From Papaver somniferum (taxonomy: Eukaryota > Streptophyta > Magnoliopsida > Ranunculales > Papaveraceae), in NCBI RefSeq assembly GCF_003573695.1, contig NC_039360.1, positions 64,977,911 to 65,041,910 on the forward strand: a stretch of 64,000 bases of DNA, given 5' to 3'. Every line of letters starts with the position of its first letter. Position 1 is the first letter of the stretch. This document shows, piece by piece, positions 20,770 through 30,981 of the stretch. Below the pieces are notes generated by a model. It was not told the DNA's origin. It saw only the letters and a list, made by a program, of their open reading frames with translations, and searched no databases. The position numbers and the translations under genes were made by a program.

Positions 20770-22125
20770 TGAATCTGACTTCCCATTCAGACATCTAAGT
20801 ACATGATAGTTTAGTAACTAATAAATATGTATATAATTTGTTTAGGCCGGAAATCGGCAAATCTAATTCGACTATTCTAAAATTACGGATTATAAAAACG
20901 AATTCAGATGATACGAACGGATTCGCGAATTAGACGGATATAATTCGTAAATTTACTGACTATGTATATATACATGTAGGATACGATAACCATTATCGTG
21001 TATCGTCCATATGGATCACAAGCAATGGGCAGTTGGGCACCTATTTTAGGGGGTCCTCATCTTACAAAAGCACCAGGTCAGCATTCATAATGTGATCGTG
21101 CATAAGAGTTCCAATAACTCAAGTCCACCCATATAAAAACAAGAAAATACAAAAGCTAAAGTTCAAATGTATGATCATATATCGGAACCAATGAAATAAA
21201 AAGTGTCACTCGCCATCTTAATTATTTCGAAACAAAGTATAATTTGACATCACTTTTTAAACACCATCATCACTTACAAAAATAAGTAAACGACCACCAT
21301 CATTCGATATAATTGTAGGGATTTTTCTTGCACGAAAGGTATAGTCTACCCTTGATTTTATATGGAAAAAACAAAGCAGAAACAACAAGTGGTTGGACAA
21401 GTTACAATGGACAATCGAAGAGTATGTATTGTTGCACTTGCACAAAACTTTAACAAGAAGCACACTTTTATGTCGTAGACAAGCAATACCAAACGAATCT
21501 ATGGATACAATTATTAGATCTTTCTTCCATATAAGGTTATGGTTGTGGATGAAGTTTCCACTAGGATACTGCAGACTGAGACCCCTTCTGGAATAATGAC
21601 GCAGTTCGGGTATCTGAAATTCTACATTGATCGCGGGTTAAATCATGCGGTCTATCCCGTATGTTAAAATGGGACACACTGCAGGATTGAAGCAGACGGA
21701 AGTGTATTGGTGCATCAAACTAAGTCTCTGGTAGGGTACGGATAGTGTAGAAAGTTAATTTGTATTTGCAACTTCCCCATATTAGGCCCCAGCCTCCGAC
21801 ACTATCCATCAATGATCCGTGGAATTTCAACACTGATACTCTTGCACCTTCAACCAAGTCGGTTACCCAACTGGCCTAGTTGGTTTGGAAAAGAGAGCGA
21901 AAGAAATAAAGACGGAGATGAGGCTTAAGAGAAAACGTGTCGACCTACGTCCCCCAAGTCCTCAGTATTTACTTGAGAACCGAAGGGTCCAGCGAAACTT
22001 AATCAGTACGTACGGGAAGAATAACTCAATAGTCCAATATGAAAGCATTCCTCATCTTGAAAGTCTTAATGGACATGTTAGATTTCGTTGACGCGCAAAA
22101 ACAACAACATTATAAATCATTTGTA
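20770..22125. other. Non-coding AT-rich DNA
   Basis: No gene or element boundary is evident. 20840-20960 holds repeated 'aattcg' phrases resembling 16370-16480. Open frames such as 21885-22091 have no recognisable motif. Confidence 0.3.
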
Positions 22126-22200
22126 ACGTAGCTCAATTGGAAACACTTGCGCCGTGACAGTATTCTTAACCATGGTGATGTGGTGGTTATTCAGCACCAA
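22126..22200 (+). other. tRNA-like relic, possible SINE head
   Basis: GTAGCTCAATTGG (22128-22140) fits an A-box of a Pol III promoter. About 50 bases on, 'tggtggttattcagcacc' occupies the place of a B-box and T-arm but has lost the GGTTCGA core. The sequence could be a decayed tRNA-derived SINE or a tRNA pseudogene. No cloverleaf can be completed, so it is not called a tRNA. Confidence 0.3.
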
Positions 22201-23193
22201 ATTTTGGATTGAAGTGACACATTTTGAGACTTTAAGTGGGTGAATTCATGCGCACATTTTAGGCATCTGAGTCAAGAGTAAATTTTTTTTTCTATCACTA
22301 CAAATAGACTTCAAATCGGTGATAAAGACCGTGAAGACGCCCCTAACGAACGGCACTAGTTTGAACCTTTGACTAGAACCGTTGGACAATTGCATGAAAA
22401 TGTCGAGCGGAAATGAAGAGGAAGGTTAGGAAAATATGACCTGACGAGTAATGAAATAATCAAGTATTGATTATGATATCTGCCCATCATCTCATATTTT
22501 CTTCTTCCCATATTTATTCTTTAATCAAATACATAGACAATGATCAATGATCATATATGATTCATGTAATGTAGTTGGCCCGGCCCCTGCCATCTTTGTA
22601 TTCATTAATAATAAACAGTGTTAAGAAAGAGACAATTAGAAAAGAAAAAAACAGAATCCAACTTATAAATATCAAACTGCTATTATAAAAAATTTAGACT
22701 TTAGACATTGTTGGTGGAATCTGATTTTATGGGTATGAATGGAAGAGGACAGACGAGTTGCATAGAAAATGCGCCATATATTAATGTCACCTTTGACTCT
22801 AAAAAGAAAATGAAGCAAACTTATCTTTAATATTGTTTGTCGTTCCCAAAAGGTTTTTCCTTTTGTTTTCTTAGAAACTGTGGTTTTAGATTCTTCCAAA
22901 CCTGACGATGGATTCAATAACGCCGAATCTAACAACAATAACATTTTGATTAGCATTTTTGACTTAATCTCTTTATTGCCTACGGCTGGCTATAAAGTAT
23001 AAACACTTGCAAAGCTGCTACAGTAAAGCCTACAGGAATACCAACTAGATATGCTTTACTTTGGATTTCAAAATTCACTCTCTTTTTCCACGGAAGGAAC
23101 TCTGGAATTTAACTATAGACAACAGTATTTGGCTTTGGAGTGGCTGGAAGGAGGAACATAAGACACGATTTTACGGTAGCCTCCAATTTTTCT
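22201..23193. other. Non-coding DNA
   Basis: I see no gene. A 94-residue minus-strand frame at 22672-22956 has no recognisable domain and no coding context. The sequence before 23194 leads into the tandem duplication. Confidence 0.3.
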
Positions 23194-23602
23194 GGTGGTG
23201 TTGCATTTTGTGGGAGGCTTCCTTCCATGCGTATGATTGTTGGTTGGTTTTCGGATGTCTTGATGGCTGCTGGCTTCCTATGGCGTGGTGGTGTTGCGTG
23301 TGCTCTTTGAAAGTGCAATCAGAGCATCATGTGACTTGACAATTAGAATACTAACCACAAAACTTGATTTTCCTATATATCTCCATTCTAAAAGACATAG
23401 GTCGAAATTAGCCAGGAGTTTTCGGGTGGTGTTGCATTTTGTGGGAGGCTTCCCTCCATGGGTATCACTGCTGGTTGATTTTCGGATGTCTTGATGGCTG
23501 CTGGCTTCATTTTGGCTTGGTGGTGCTGCGTCTGCTCCTTGAAAGTGCAATCAGAGCATCGTGTGACTTGGCATTACTACCACAAAACTTGATTTTCCTA
23601 TC
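23194..23602. repeat. 231-bp tandem duplication
   Basis: 'ggtggtgttgcattttgtg' at 23194 recurs at 23425, and 'aaaacttgattttccta' at 23359 recurs at 23586. Both place the period at about 231 bp with small indels. In-frame peptides on both strands are by-products of this duplication. Confidence 0.8.
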
Positions 23603-23624
23603 TCCCCTCTAGCCCCTTATTAAT

Positions 23625-24715
23625 AAACCGGCCAATTTTTTTTAGGTCTTATATAAAGTAGCCAAACTGTTAGTTTTCACGTCTGGGCCCACCAGAATAG
23701 TCAGCAAAAGTTGATTTAGTCAATAAATCCCCTAAAATTACCACTATACCCTATGAAAAGAGCATCGTTTAATTAGAACTCCCGTTCTTCATCTCTTCAG
23801 CTCCTTTCTGCATCTTTTCTTCTTCAACCATAAAAGAAATAAGAGCAATTCCAAAACTCAATACGAATATGAAGATTAGGTTAGAGTTCGATATAAATTT
23901 GGTACGGATTTATCAAGATTTTTGACATATATATCAACCTAAAAATCAGTTCATAGTGGTGATATTGCTGCCGATAATTGAGAAGACTTTTTGAGGAGAA
24001 TTTAAAGTGATTTTGTGTCATAGTTTGATTAGGAAGAATGGGTCTGCAGCGAATTCGAATTGATATGGAGTATGCATCATTGGGTATGAATCAGTTGACT
24101 GATTTAAGTAATAAAAAAATCTAGGATTTGAGCTTTGTTTGGAGTACATTAATGGAGATTTGGTGAAGATTCGGAAGAACATGTTACTGTTTCACAAAGA
24201 AGAAGATGAATACGTGATTTCAACTTGGGTTTCCTGTTACATCTTAGGGTTTGTGATTTAGGTTCAATTGAGTTTAGTAGGCGTGGTTTCAAATTGGGGA
24301 GAACAAGTTGATTTCAGTTTGGGTCTAATGTTGTGAATTTATGATTTGGGTATTTATTTTTTTTGGTGGTGGATGGAAAATTTTAAAACCCCTATTTTGA
24401 TTGATGTTAATTTTTCTTGATTGATGTTAGTAAATGAAAGAGTTTCATGAAGAAATGAAGAAGATGAATACTGAGTCAGCGAGTTGACTCAACAACGATT
24501 CATAACACTAATCGGACCTAGTGACTCTATGAGGGGTCTAGATGACATTTTCTAACTTAGATAACTGACACGTGATCACTAACCTGCTGTTACCCGTTTT
24601 TTAGAAAAAACGGGACGGAAAAAGTCCAACCCGGCCATTTTATATAATGATTCGAGAAAACGGCCACTTTCGAAAATATAATTGAAAATGTTGGTCACTT
24701 TAGAAAAAAGCCCAA
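23625..24715. mobile_element. Candidate non-autonomous MULE (about 1.1 kb)
   Basis: The left end reads CGGCCAATTTTTTTTAGG and then taaagtagccaaac. The complement of the right end reads GGGCTTTTTTCTAAAGTGACC, and a second similar block (ggccattttatataatg) lies just inside. T-rich ends with 'TAAAGTRGCCAA' are common in plant MULE termini. No coding capacity and no clear 9-bp target duplication were found, so the call is tentative. Confidence 0.3.
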
Positions 24716-25139
24716 ACTTCTTTTATAGTCCACGATACCAGTGTCCCAAAACAGGCTCTCACCAGGCAAACCTGGAGTTTGAAATTAAAAAAACAAAAAC
24801 AAATACTGAAACAAGATTCTAGCAATTGAATTCAATCCCTACGCATGCAGTCGGACCTCTAAATTTTGTAACTTTGGTGTGTGACAAGCCAAGTGCTTTC
24901 CCTTGAAGAAACTTCGTAATTTTAGCACTGTATACTGAGAAGTGGTATCATCTACGAATATGTATAGTATTTAGACAATGAGACTTTTAAACACCAGCTT
25001 TAACTCTAAAATTGTTTGTTCCATTAGTCTTTGCTAAAACCTGTCCACAAACAAAACGAACCCTACAAGATACTTCAATCATGCACTATAAGATGTAAAA
25101 ACACTAAGCAAGGTAGGCCTTAATATCAACTATAAATGA
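24716..25139. other. 3' flank of the Rab GGTase gene
   Basis: Non-coding. It should contain the 3' untranslated region and polyadenylation site of the minus-strand gene ending at 25140. No distinct signal could be assigned with confidence. Confidence 0.4.
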
Positions 25140-28100
25140 TTAATTTACAACTTCACCATCTAACCATTTAAGATTGGGAAGAACCTTAACCAGTAAGGAC
25201 CTGAGTTTATCACCGTTAATTGCACACCCAGCAACATCGAGCTGCTTTAGTTGTAAGCCTTTAAAAACCACTTCCGCTTCCCAGCAATCTGACATTCCAA
25301 TACCCTCGATGTTTGACTTGTGAGATAAAGGTGAAGCACACAGATAACTAGTTGTATCAATCGGGTGTAAACCGATCTCATTGTAGGATATATCCAATAC
25401 ACTTAGTGACTGTAACAATCTCAGGGGTTCCAGTGCAGTGAAACTTCTGAATTTATTGTAACTTAGGTTCAAACAAGAGAGAAGTTGCAGTGCCTCCAAA
25501 CCTGATACAGAAACACAATTGTAAGTGTCAGAGATGTGCAATCACACAAGAGTATATGCAAAGATAACCAAGAAGTAAGTTATTATCAAGTAAGAGGATG
25601 CTAAGTGATGACCTTTAGTTTCACAATATAATGGTACGACGAAATCCTTAAAAATAAAATTCCTGGATACATAAACCAAATTTACAAAAATTCACCTTCA
25701 GTCGTTTGAAGTTCATTGTGGCTGAGATCCAGCATTCGAACCCACAGTAGATTTTCGAAGGATCCAATTCGAGATAATGACATGTTGTTGAGACGCAAGC
25801 AGACACGGTCATGTGAATATGAAGAAGTTGACTCTCCATAGTAAAGACAGTGCTTCATCAAAGACTTCCTGCTCAGGAACACCTGCAGCAACGCCCAGAA
25901 ATATCAGTATACGAGCTTCCAAATATGGTTCATTTCCAGTCAAATGGATTATGGAGCCTAACCAACAAAAGCAAGAGCCGTAACAGCATGAATGAATATT
26001 GCTTCAGACGACACAATTCAAAAGTAAATTACCTTCTCTAACAACGCTAAGCTGTGTCCGTCCTTGTAATACCTTGAATGTGAAGGATCCAGCTTCATCA
26101 AGTCGGATAGCAGTTCGAGAATTTCTTCAGTATTAACCTTCTTGTATGCAAATGAAGCATGGTATGACATCATTGCATCATGAGCCACCAACAGCCGCAC
26201 TAGTGTGAGCTTTCCAATTTTACTATAAAATTAGAAAAAGCATAAGTACATCGGTTTGACAACAACAAGAGAAAGCTAAATAAACAGTCTCTGTGTGTGA
26301 GAGAGGGAAAGAGAGATTCAAGAATACAATAACAGTTCACTTCTAACAACAACTCCCGGAATAGAGCAATTTCTTTGACTATTGTTTCAATCTGCCACGT
26401 TGAAGCTGTTGGGTTCTGGTCCGTGATGACCCGAATTCGATTAGAAGACAACATATGACTGAGCTCCTCCAAAAAGGGCAAATCAGTATGAAAGTTATTG
26501 TCTGTCCAAACAACTTTCTCAACACCCACTCCTCCTTCACCATCTCTTTTACCAATCCCCAGTCTCGTTGTAAATGAAAATTGTGAGGGAAAGCTATAGT
26601 TGGACCCACTGGAAGAAATGATACCCTGAGAATGTCCGACACTCACCTCAACCTGATAAGTATCCGAAGAGCTGTTTTTTTCATCAGGGAACTTCAGGTA
26701 TGTCACCCAAGCATCAGCATATCCCAAGTTTTTGGTTGAAAGTGGCTTCCAGATAACATCTTCGTTCTTAACGAACGTGAACTTAATATCTACAGTAGAT
26801 GAGTTCACACCTTTAACACTTTGATTAAAATAAAGAATGAGGGGAAAAGCTCCTTTATCTGAACAAAAATTTGTGCTAGGACTCGACATGCACCCCTCGA
26901 AGTTTCTATTAGTGGATAAGATCAGATCTGAACCATGATTTAGCCAAGACGAAAGCAGGAGAGGAGCATCTGGAGTAATTGTTTGATCAAGAAGCCAATA
27001 ATGATAAAACCAACCACTTTGATCATCTGGATCTGTAAAAATTGCTTGGTGCACAACTTCATACTCTTCGGCCAACGCTTTCTCTTTTGAATCAAACCCA
27101 TGAACCCCTTGCTTTAGCAAATGAGAAAGAATAGCACTGCAACAAATTTTAAATGTCTATTGAAGTAAATCAATGAGAAAGAATAGCACTGCAACAAATT
27201 TTAAATGTCTATTGATGTAAATCAACAAAATTTTATACTTAAGAGTAATGTAAGAAAGTAAAATCAAATTAACAACTATTACTAATCGCCAACTGAATTG
27301 AAGTTTATGTCTCCTTTTGATGTGACCAATACTCTGTGCCTTGGTATGACCAAATAAATCAGTACAGCAAATCAAAAACCTAAGTCATTCACCCAAAAGT
27401 TAGAATTTTCACTCATCACCCAACACCAATCATACAAAACTACCATACGTTATTCCCCTTTCCAACACTCTATTCCAACTATCAAACAAAAGAATATATA
27501 TATAAGTTCTACTTCGCTTGACATCGACTTCATCATCATTAAATCCTCCCAAGGAGTACAAGAATGAGATCCAATCAAATAAACCACTGTCAATCTCCAA
27601 ACACATAGTATCATATTTAAAAATAGAGTAATACCTACGATTGTGCCACGCTGAATAATTACTGAAATTTGTGTCTATCATCTCAGTTGTATGTTTTAAC
27701 TCGACCTCTTCTGAGACATTCTGCAACGCCGCAACAAACCTGAAGAAAAAAAGCACAAAGATCAGTAGAATTTCAAAAAATGCATCTCACCACTTAGTAA
27801 CTCAGAATTAAAACTCAAATAAGCACCTCCGATAATTCCAAGCATGGAAATTCCGAGAATCAAGTTTCTGAAACCCATCGAGTAACCGAAATTCATGATA
27901 AGTTGACGATAATCCCTTGGCTAAAACCCACTTTCTATGATGCCAAGCTCCATAAGACTTAACATTCCTTCTCAAAGCATTCTCAACCTACATAATCATC
28001 CATAGAATTAAAATTGATGACTGAACCAAAACAAACATCATATACAACTCAAATCCTCCGTAAACAATGAAATAGTTCACATACAACTCTTAGTTCTTCA

Positions 28101-28462
28101 TTTAGAATTAATCTAACTGCGTCTTGATCTACTGCTGAGATGATATTATGTTCAAAAGCTAATTTTCTGTAGTTCCAAGCCGTGTAAAATTCGGGATTAG
28201 TTTCTACTAACCGTGTGCTCAGATCAACGGCTTCTTCGTTATAGCTGAGAAAGAAATTAGTCACTTAACTGATTAGAGTTATCCATAGATTCAAAAACAC
28301 TACCAAAAAACAGATTTTAATCGAAACATTGCATAATTAAGAAGTTTACATTTTGTTGTGGTGATTATGCAATAATTGAGTCTGAAGAGCTCTTAGATTA
28401 GCAGCTTTCTGTATCGTAGCTGCATCTTCTGGTTCTAGGGGTTTCCGCGGCTGACCGTGCAT
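25140..28462 (-). CDS. RGTA: Rab geranylgeranyltransferase alpha subunit (GGTase-II alpha), 8 exons
   Basis: With the beta subunit and Rab escort protein, this cytosolic enzyme attaches geranylgeranyl groups to C-terminal cysteines of Rab GTPases. Exons: 28350-28462, 28085-28244, 27827-27987, 27635-27739, 26341-27136, 26033-26209, 25696-25882, 25140-25501. They sum to 2061 nt (686 aa), all phases agree, and all introns are GT-AG. The start MHGQPRKPLEPEDAA is typical of the family. Prenyltransferase alpha repeats are visible at AWNYRKLAFEH (W61), AWHHRKWVLAK (W106), AWNYRR (W141), AWHNR (W176) and GWFYHYWLLD (W222). Residues from about 230 to 440 form the extra domain of plant and animal alpha subunits. 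C-terminal leucine-rich repeats follow (LNLSYNKF, LDISYNEIG, about 505-686). Only the exon 5/6 junction is uncertain: the chosen acceptor skips a KIGK-like segment. RGTA is used as a family symbol. Confidence 0.93.
27121..27224. repeat. 52-bp tandem duplication containing the exon 5 splice acceptor
   Basis: The unit atgagaaagaatagcactgc... starts at 27121 and again at 27173 and differs at about one base. On the minus strand each unit has a TTGCAG acceptor (27137 and about 27189). The inner copy continues the reading frame into exon 5. The outer copy lies in intron 4. Confidence 0.85.
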
Positions 28463-28850
28463 TTTCCTAGTCTGTGATTCGTAATGTTTAGCACTACATT
28501 ATTGGTTTAACCCTAACAATCAAATATAATCATAAAACTGAAAAGGGATCGAATAATTTAATAATCTAAAATCTGCATTCTCATGATAAATTCTGGTTCA
28601 TGACTTTCTACAATTACCTGATTATTGAACTGTAATCATAAAATTTGAAAAGGGATCGAAATCTAAAATTTGCATTCTCATGATAAATTCTGGTTCATGA
28701 AAATTACCTGATTAGTTAATTGGAGTTACCTTTGCGACGAAGGAAGTTGGCAGTGGAAATGGACCTTGGTGGTTAAGTAAAGAATCTAGAGAACTGTAGG
28801 AGAAGTAGAAGGAGTGATCTTCGATGGAGATAACTTTATGTTTAACTAGG
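28463..28850 (-). promoter_or_regulatory. 5' leader and putative leader intron of the Rab GGTase gene
   Basis: Upstream of the ATG, an AAAG/GTAACTCC donor-like site near 28730 (minus strand) suggests an intron in the leader, although this is unproven. A duplication of about 103 bp covers 28529-28610 and 28633-28712 ('aatcataaaa..gaaaagggatcgaa..ctgcattctcatgataaattctgg'). The transcription start is probably near 28800. Confidence 0.4.
28529..28712. repeat. Tandem duplication of about 103 bp in the gene leader
   Basis: Two copies share 'gaaaagggatcgaa' and 'gcattctcatgataaattctggttcatga'. The second copy lacks a few bases. It is local and non-coding. Confidence 0.75.
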
Positions 28851-29228
28851 CTCTGGCCTCTGCGAAACGGTTCGACCAAAAATGGAATCGGTTCGGACTA
28901 TCGGTTCCTGCTCGCAACTGGCAAACTAACCTCTAGCTGAGCATGAGTTCGTAGTAGACTGCGATACTAAACGAAGATGACGCCTTTAAATTCATCCAAC
29001 AAAACAAAGATGTGCCGGCCAACAACGTTCTACTGAAGGCCGTTTCAATGCAACCTGTTTCAGTTGCCACTGATGCCAGTGGCCAGGACTTTCACTTTCA
29101 CTCAAGCGAGGATTCACAGGAACTTGTAGGACAGAATTAGACCTCGGTGTTACTGTAGTGGAGTACGGACAGTAGCGGAGCTACCGTGAAGCAAGGGTGT
29201 GCAGTTGCGACCCCTACCGTGAGGCAAG
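28851..29228. other. Intergenic DNA between the Rab GGTase gene and the MULE
   Basis: No gene is visible. 'accgtgaagcaagggt' and 'accgtgaggcaagggt' form a short direct repeat (29183-29233) just left of the MULE end. No perfect target duplication for the MULE is apparent. Confidence 0.35.
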
Positions 29229-29277
29229 GGTTTTTTAGGAACCATGGTTTTTTTTGGGACCATGGTCTTATTACGCC
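29229..29277 (+). repeat. Left terminal inverted repeat of the MULE
   Basis: The stretch GGTTTTTTAGGAACCATGG then TTTTTTTTGGGACCATGGT then CTTATT aligns, in inverted orientation, with 44893-44943, mostly matching. The outermost base is uncertain by one or two positions. Confidence 0.6.
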
Positions 29278-29552
29278 ACCTACCCTACAATCTTAAGGGA
29301 TGTCCTAAGATCATGAGATTACTAATTTGGCCTTTTCCTAATTTAAATTAACCCTAAACTAATAACTACCAAAGTTTAACCTAATCTATTAACAAAAACC
29401 AAAAATCAATCCATACCCTAGCCAGCCGCACAAACTGTTTTTGAGAAAAAAAAAAATTCTTTCTCTTCTTCTTCTTCCTTTCAACATCGTCTTCATCGAT
29501 TAATCGTCGATTCATAAAATTTTCATCGTCGATTAATCAATCGACTATAAGA

Positions 29553-30979
29553 ATGGTTCTTCGAAAGAAAACCAACCGACTTCAAGGAGAAGGTCCTCGA
29601 TTGGGACATCTAGCAAATCATCCAAGTGATTTTGAGATTCATAAAGAAGTGGAACTGCCAAGTGAAGCCATAATCCAGTATAATAGACGCTTGAAGAAGC
29701 CTGATTCTGCCATGAGACCAATTCGCAGGTATTTTCCAACAAACCCATTACTTTTAATTTGATTTTGATTCGTTTAATTGAATAGAAATCATCAAAATAG
29801 GGTTCAAATGGAAGTTACAGTGCATTGTTCGGTTAGGACGAATTTCTAAAAAACCCTAGTTTGTTAACCGAACTTCCTGAAAGGAAGAATACGAAGAACA
29901 GTTCGGTTCTATAGGATTCAAAAACTAGGTCACCGAACTGCCAGTTCGGTTAGTTCGCAAAGAAGCCTAAAACTTTTTTCTAAACGAACTTAACCTATTT
30001 TACAACAAATTTTTTTTCACATGTAACCGAACTGTGCTATTTTGCCCACTATTTTGAGTTTTTATGTAACCGAACTGAGCTATATTGTTCGGTTGGTTCG
30101 CATAAAATTCTAAAACTATTTAGTAACCGAAATTTACAAAAAAATTAATAAAAATAAATTCAATGTAACCGAACTATGCTATTTTGCCCAATATGTTGAG
30201 TTTCAATTTAACCGAACTTGTCCAACTATGTTGAGTTGCATACATGTGGAGTTCGGTTTATTCGCCAAAAACATTGACAAACCGAACTCTTCACTAATAG
30301 TGACCAATGTTGAGTTCGGTTTGTTCGCGAAAAACCTTGACAAACCGAACTCTTCAGTAGTTGCATACATGTGGAGTTCGGTTTGTTCACAAAAAATCTT
30401 GACAAACCGAACTCTTCATTAATATTGACCAATGTTGAGTTCGGTTTGTTCGTAAAAAAAACTTTGGTAACCGAACTATACTCTGGAACACAAAATTAAA
30501 GTTGACCTATTTTTCGTGAACTTTTGCTACTAACCAAACCTTACGCTGAGAACCCTTATGTTGCATCTGATTTAGTGAATCATTTATCGGTTAAGCTAAT
30601 ATCTTTTATTTTCTTGATTAGTGGCAGAGGCAAAAAATCCAACCAACCTTTACTGGAAGATCTGATAACTCCCACGCCTTGAGGAAAAGTACATTGTGGT
30701 GCCGGTAAGCGTGGAACCAAAAATGCTAAGTATGGAGGTGGGTCATTACCGGGTGTTGTCATCCAAGATGGTGTTAATAGAGATAATGTTGACAACGTAA
30801 TCCAACAAGTTAATGAAGAGATCGTGGAAGAGATGGGCAGTCAAGAACATCATCAAGGTGGAGAAGGTGAACCAGATGAAGGAGGAGGAAATGAGGGTGA
30901 CAATGATGACGGTGAAAAAGATGAGGAAGATGGAGATAAGGATGATGATGAATCAGAGGACTTGAAGAGGAAGACGTAG
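29553..30979 (+). pseudogene. Unrecognised left-arm gene of the MULE, two exons, one internal stop
   Basis: Exon 1 (29553-29728) encodes a basic peptide starting MVLRKKTNRLQGEGPRLGHL and ending AMRPIR. A CAG/GTATTT donor follows, and the acceptor TTGATTAG at 30621 keeps the frame (joint codon AGT). Exon 2 (30622-30979) continues SGRGKKSNQPLLEDLITPTP, meets one TGA at 30680, and then runs in frame through a KRGTKNAKYGGG segment to a long Glu/Asp/Gly-rich tail ending DLKRKT and a stop. I recognise no family. A basic head and acidic tail would suit a nucleic-acid or chromatin-associated protein, but that is speculation. The gene converges on the transposase gene, like the second gene of some two-gene Mutator elements. 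The intron carries the GTTCGGTT array. Confidence 0.5.
29827..30477. repeat. Left array of GTTCGGTT/AACCGAAC motifs (intronic)
   Basis: About 8 copies of TTCGGTT and 11 of AACCGAA or one-base variants lie in 650 bp. Several form inverted pairs, for example GAGTTCGGTTTGT with ACAAACCGAACTC around a 15-base spacer near 30311-30351. A 125-bp higher-order unit repeats at 30236 and 30361. The array lies about 600-1250 bp from the left MULE end. Confidence 0.85.
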
Positions 30980-30981
30980 AG

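Noticed and set aside
22126..22200. A functional tRNA gene
   Set aside because: An A-box-like word is present, but the T-arm core and a complete cloverleaf are missing.
23061..23550. Trp/Cys-rich peptides around the 231-bp duplication
   Set aside because: The frames are created by a G/T-rich repeat, appear on both strands, and lack any motif.
25648..25839. Separate small gene within the Rab GGTase locus
   Set aside because: It is an out-of-frame reading of exon 7.
28851..28920. 'ggttcgg' words upstream of the Rab GGTase gene as part of the motif array
   Set aside because: Only isolated cggttcg words, without the AGTTCGGTTA form, pairing or density of the arrays.
29180..29235. The 'accgtgaRgcaagggt' pair as the MULE target duplication
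   Set aside because: Both copies lie on the left side of the element; the right flank (gctcttcca) does not match.
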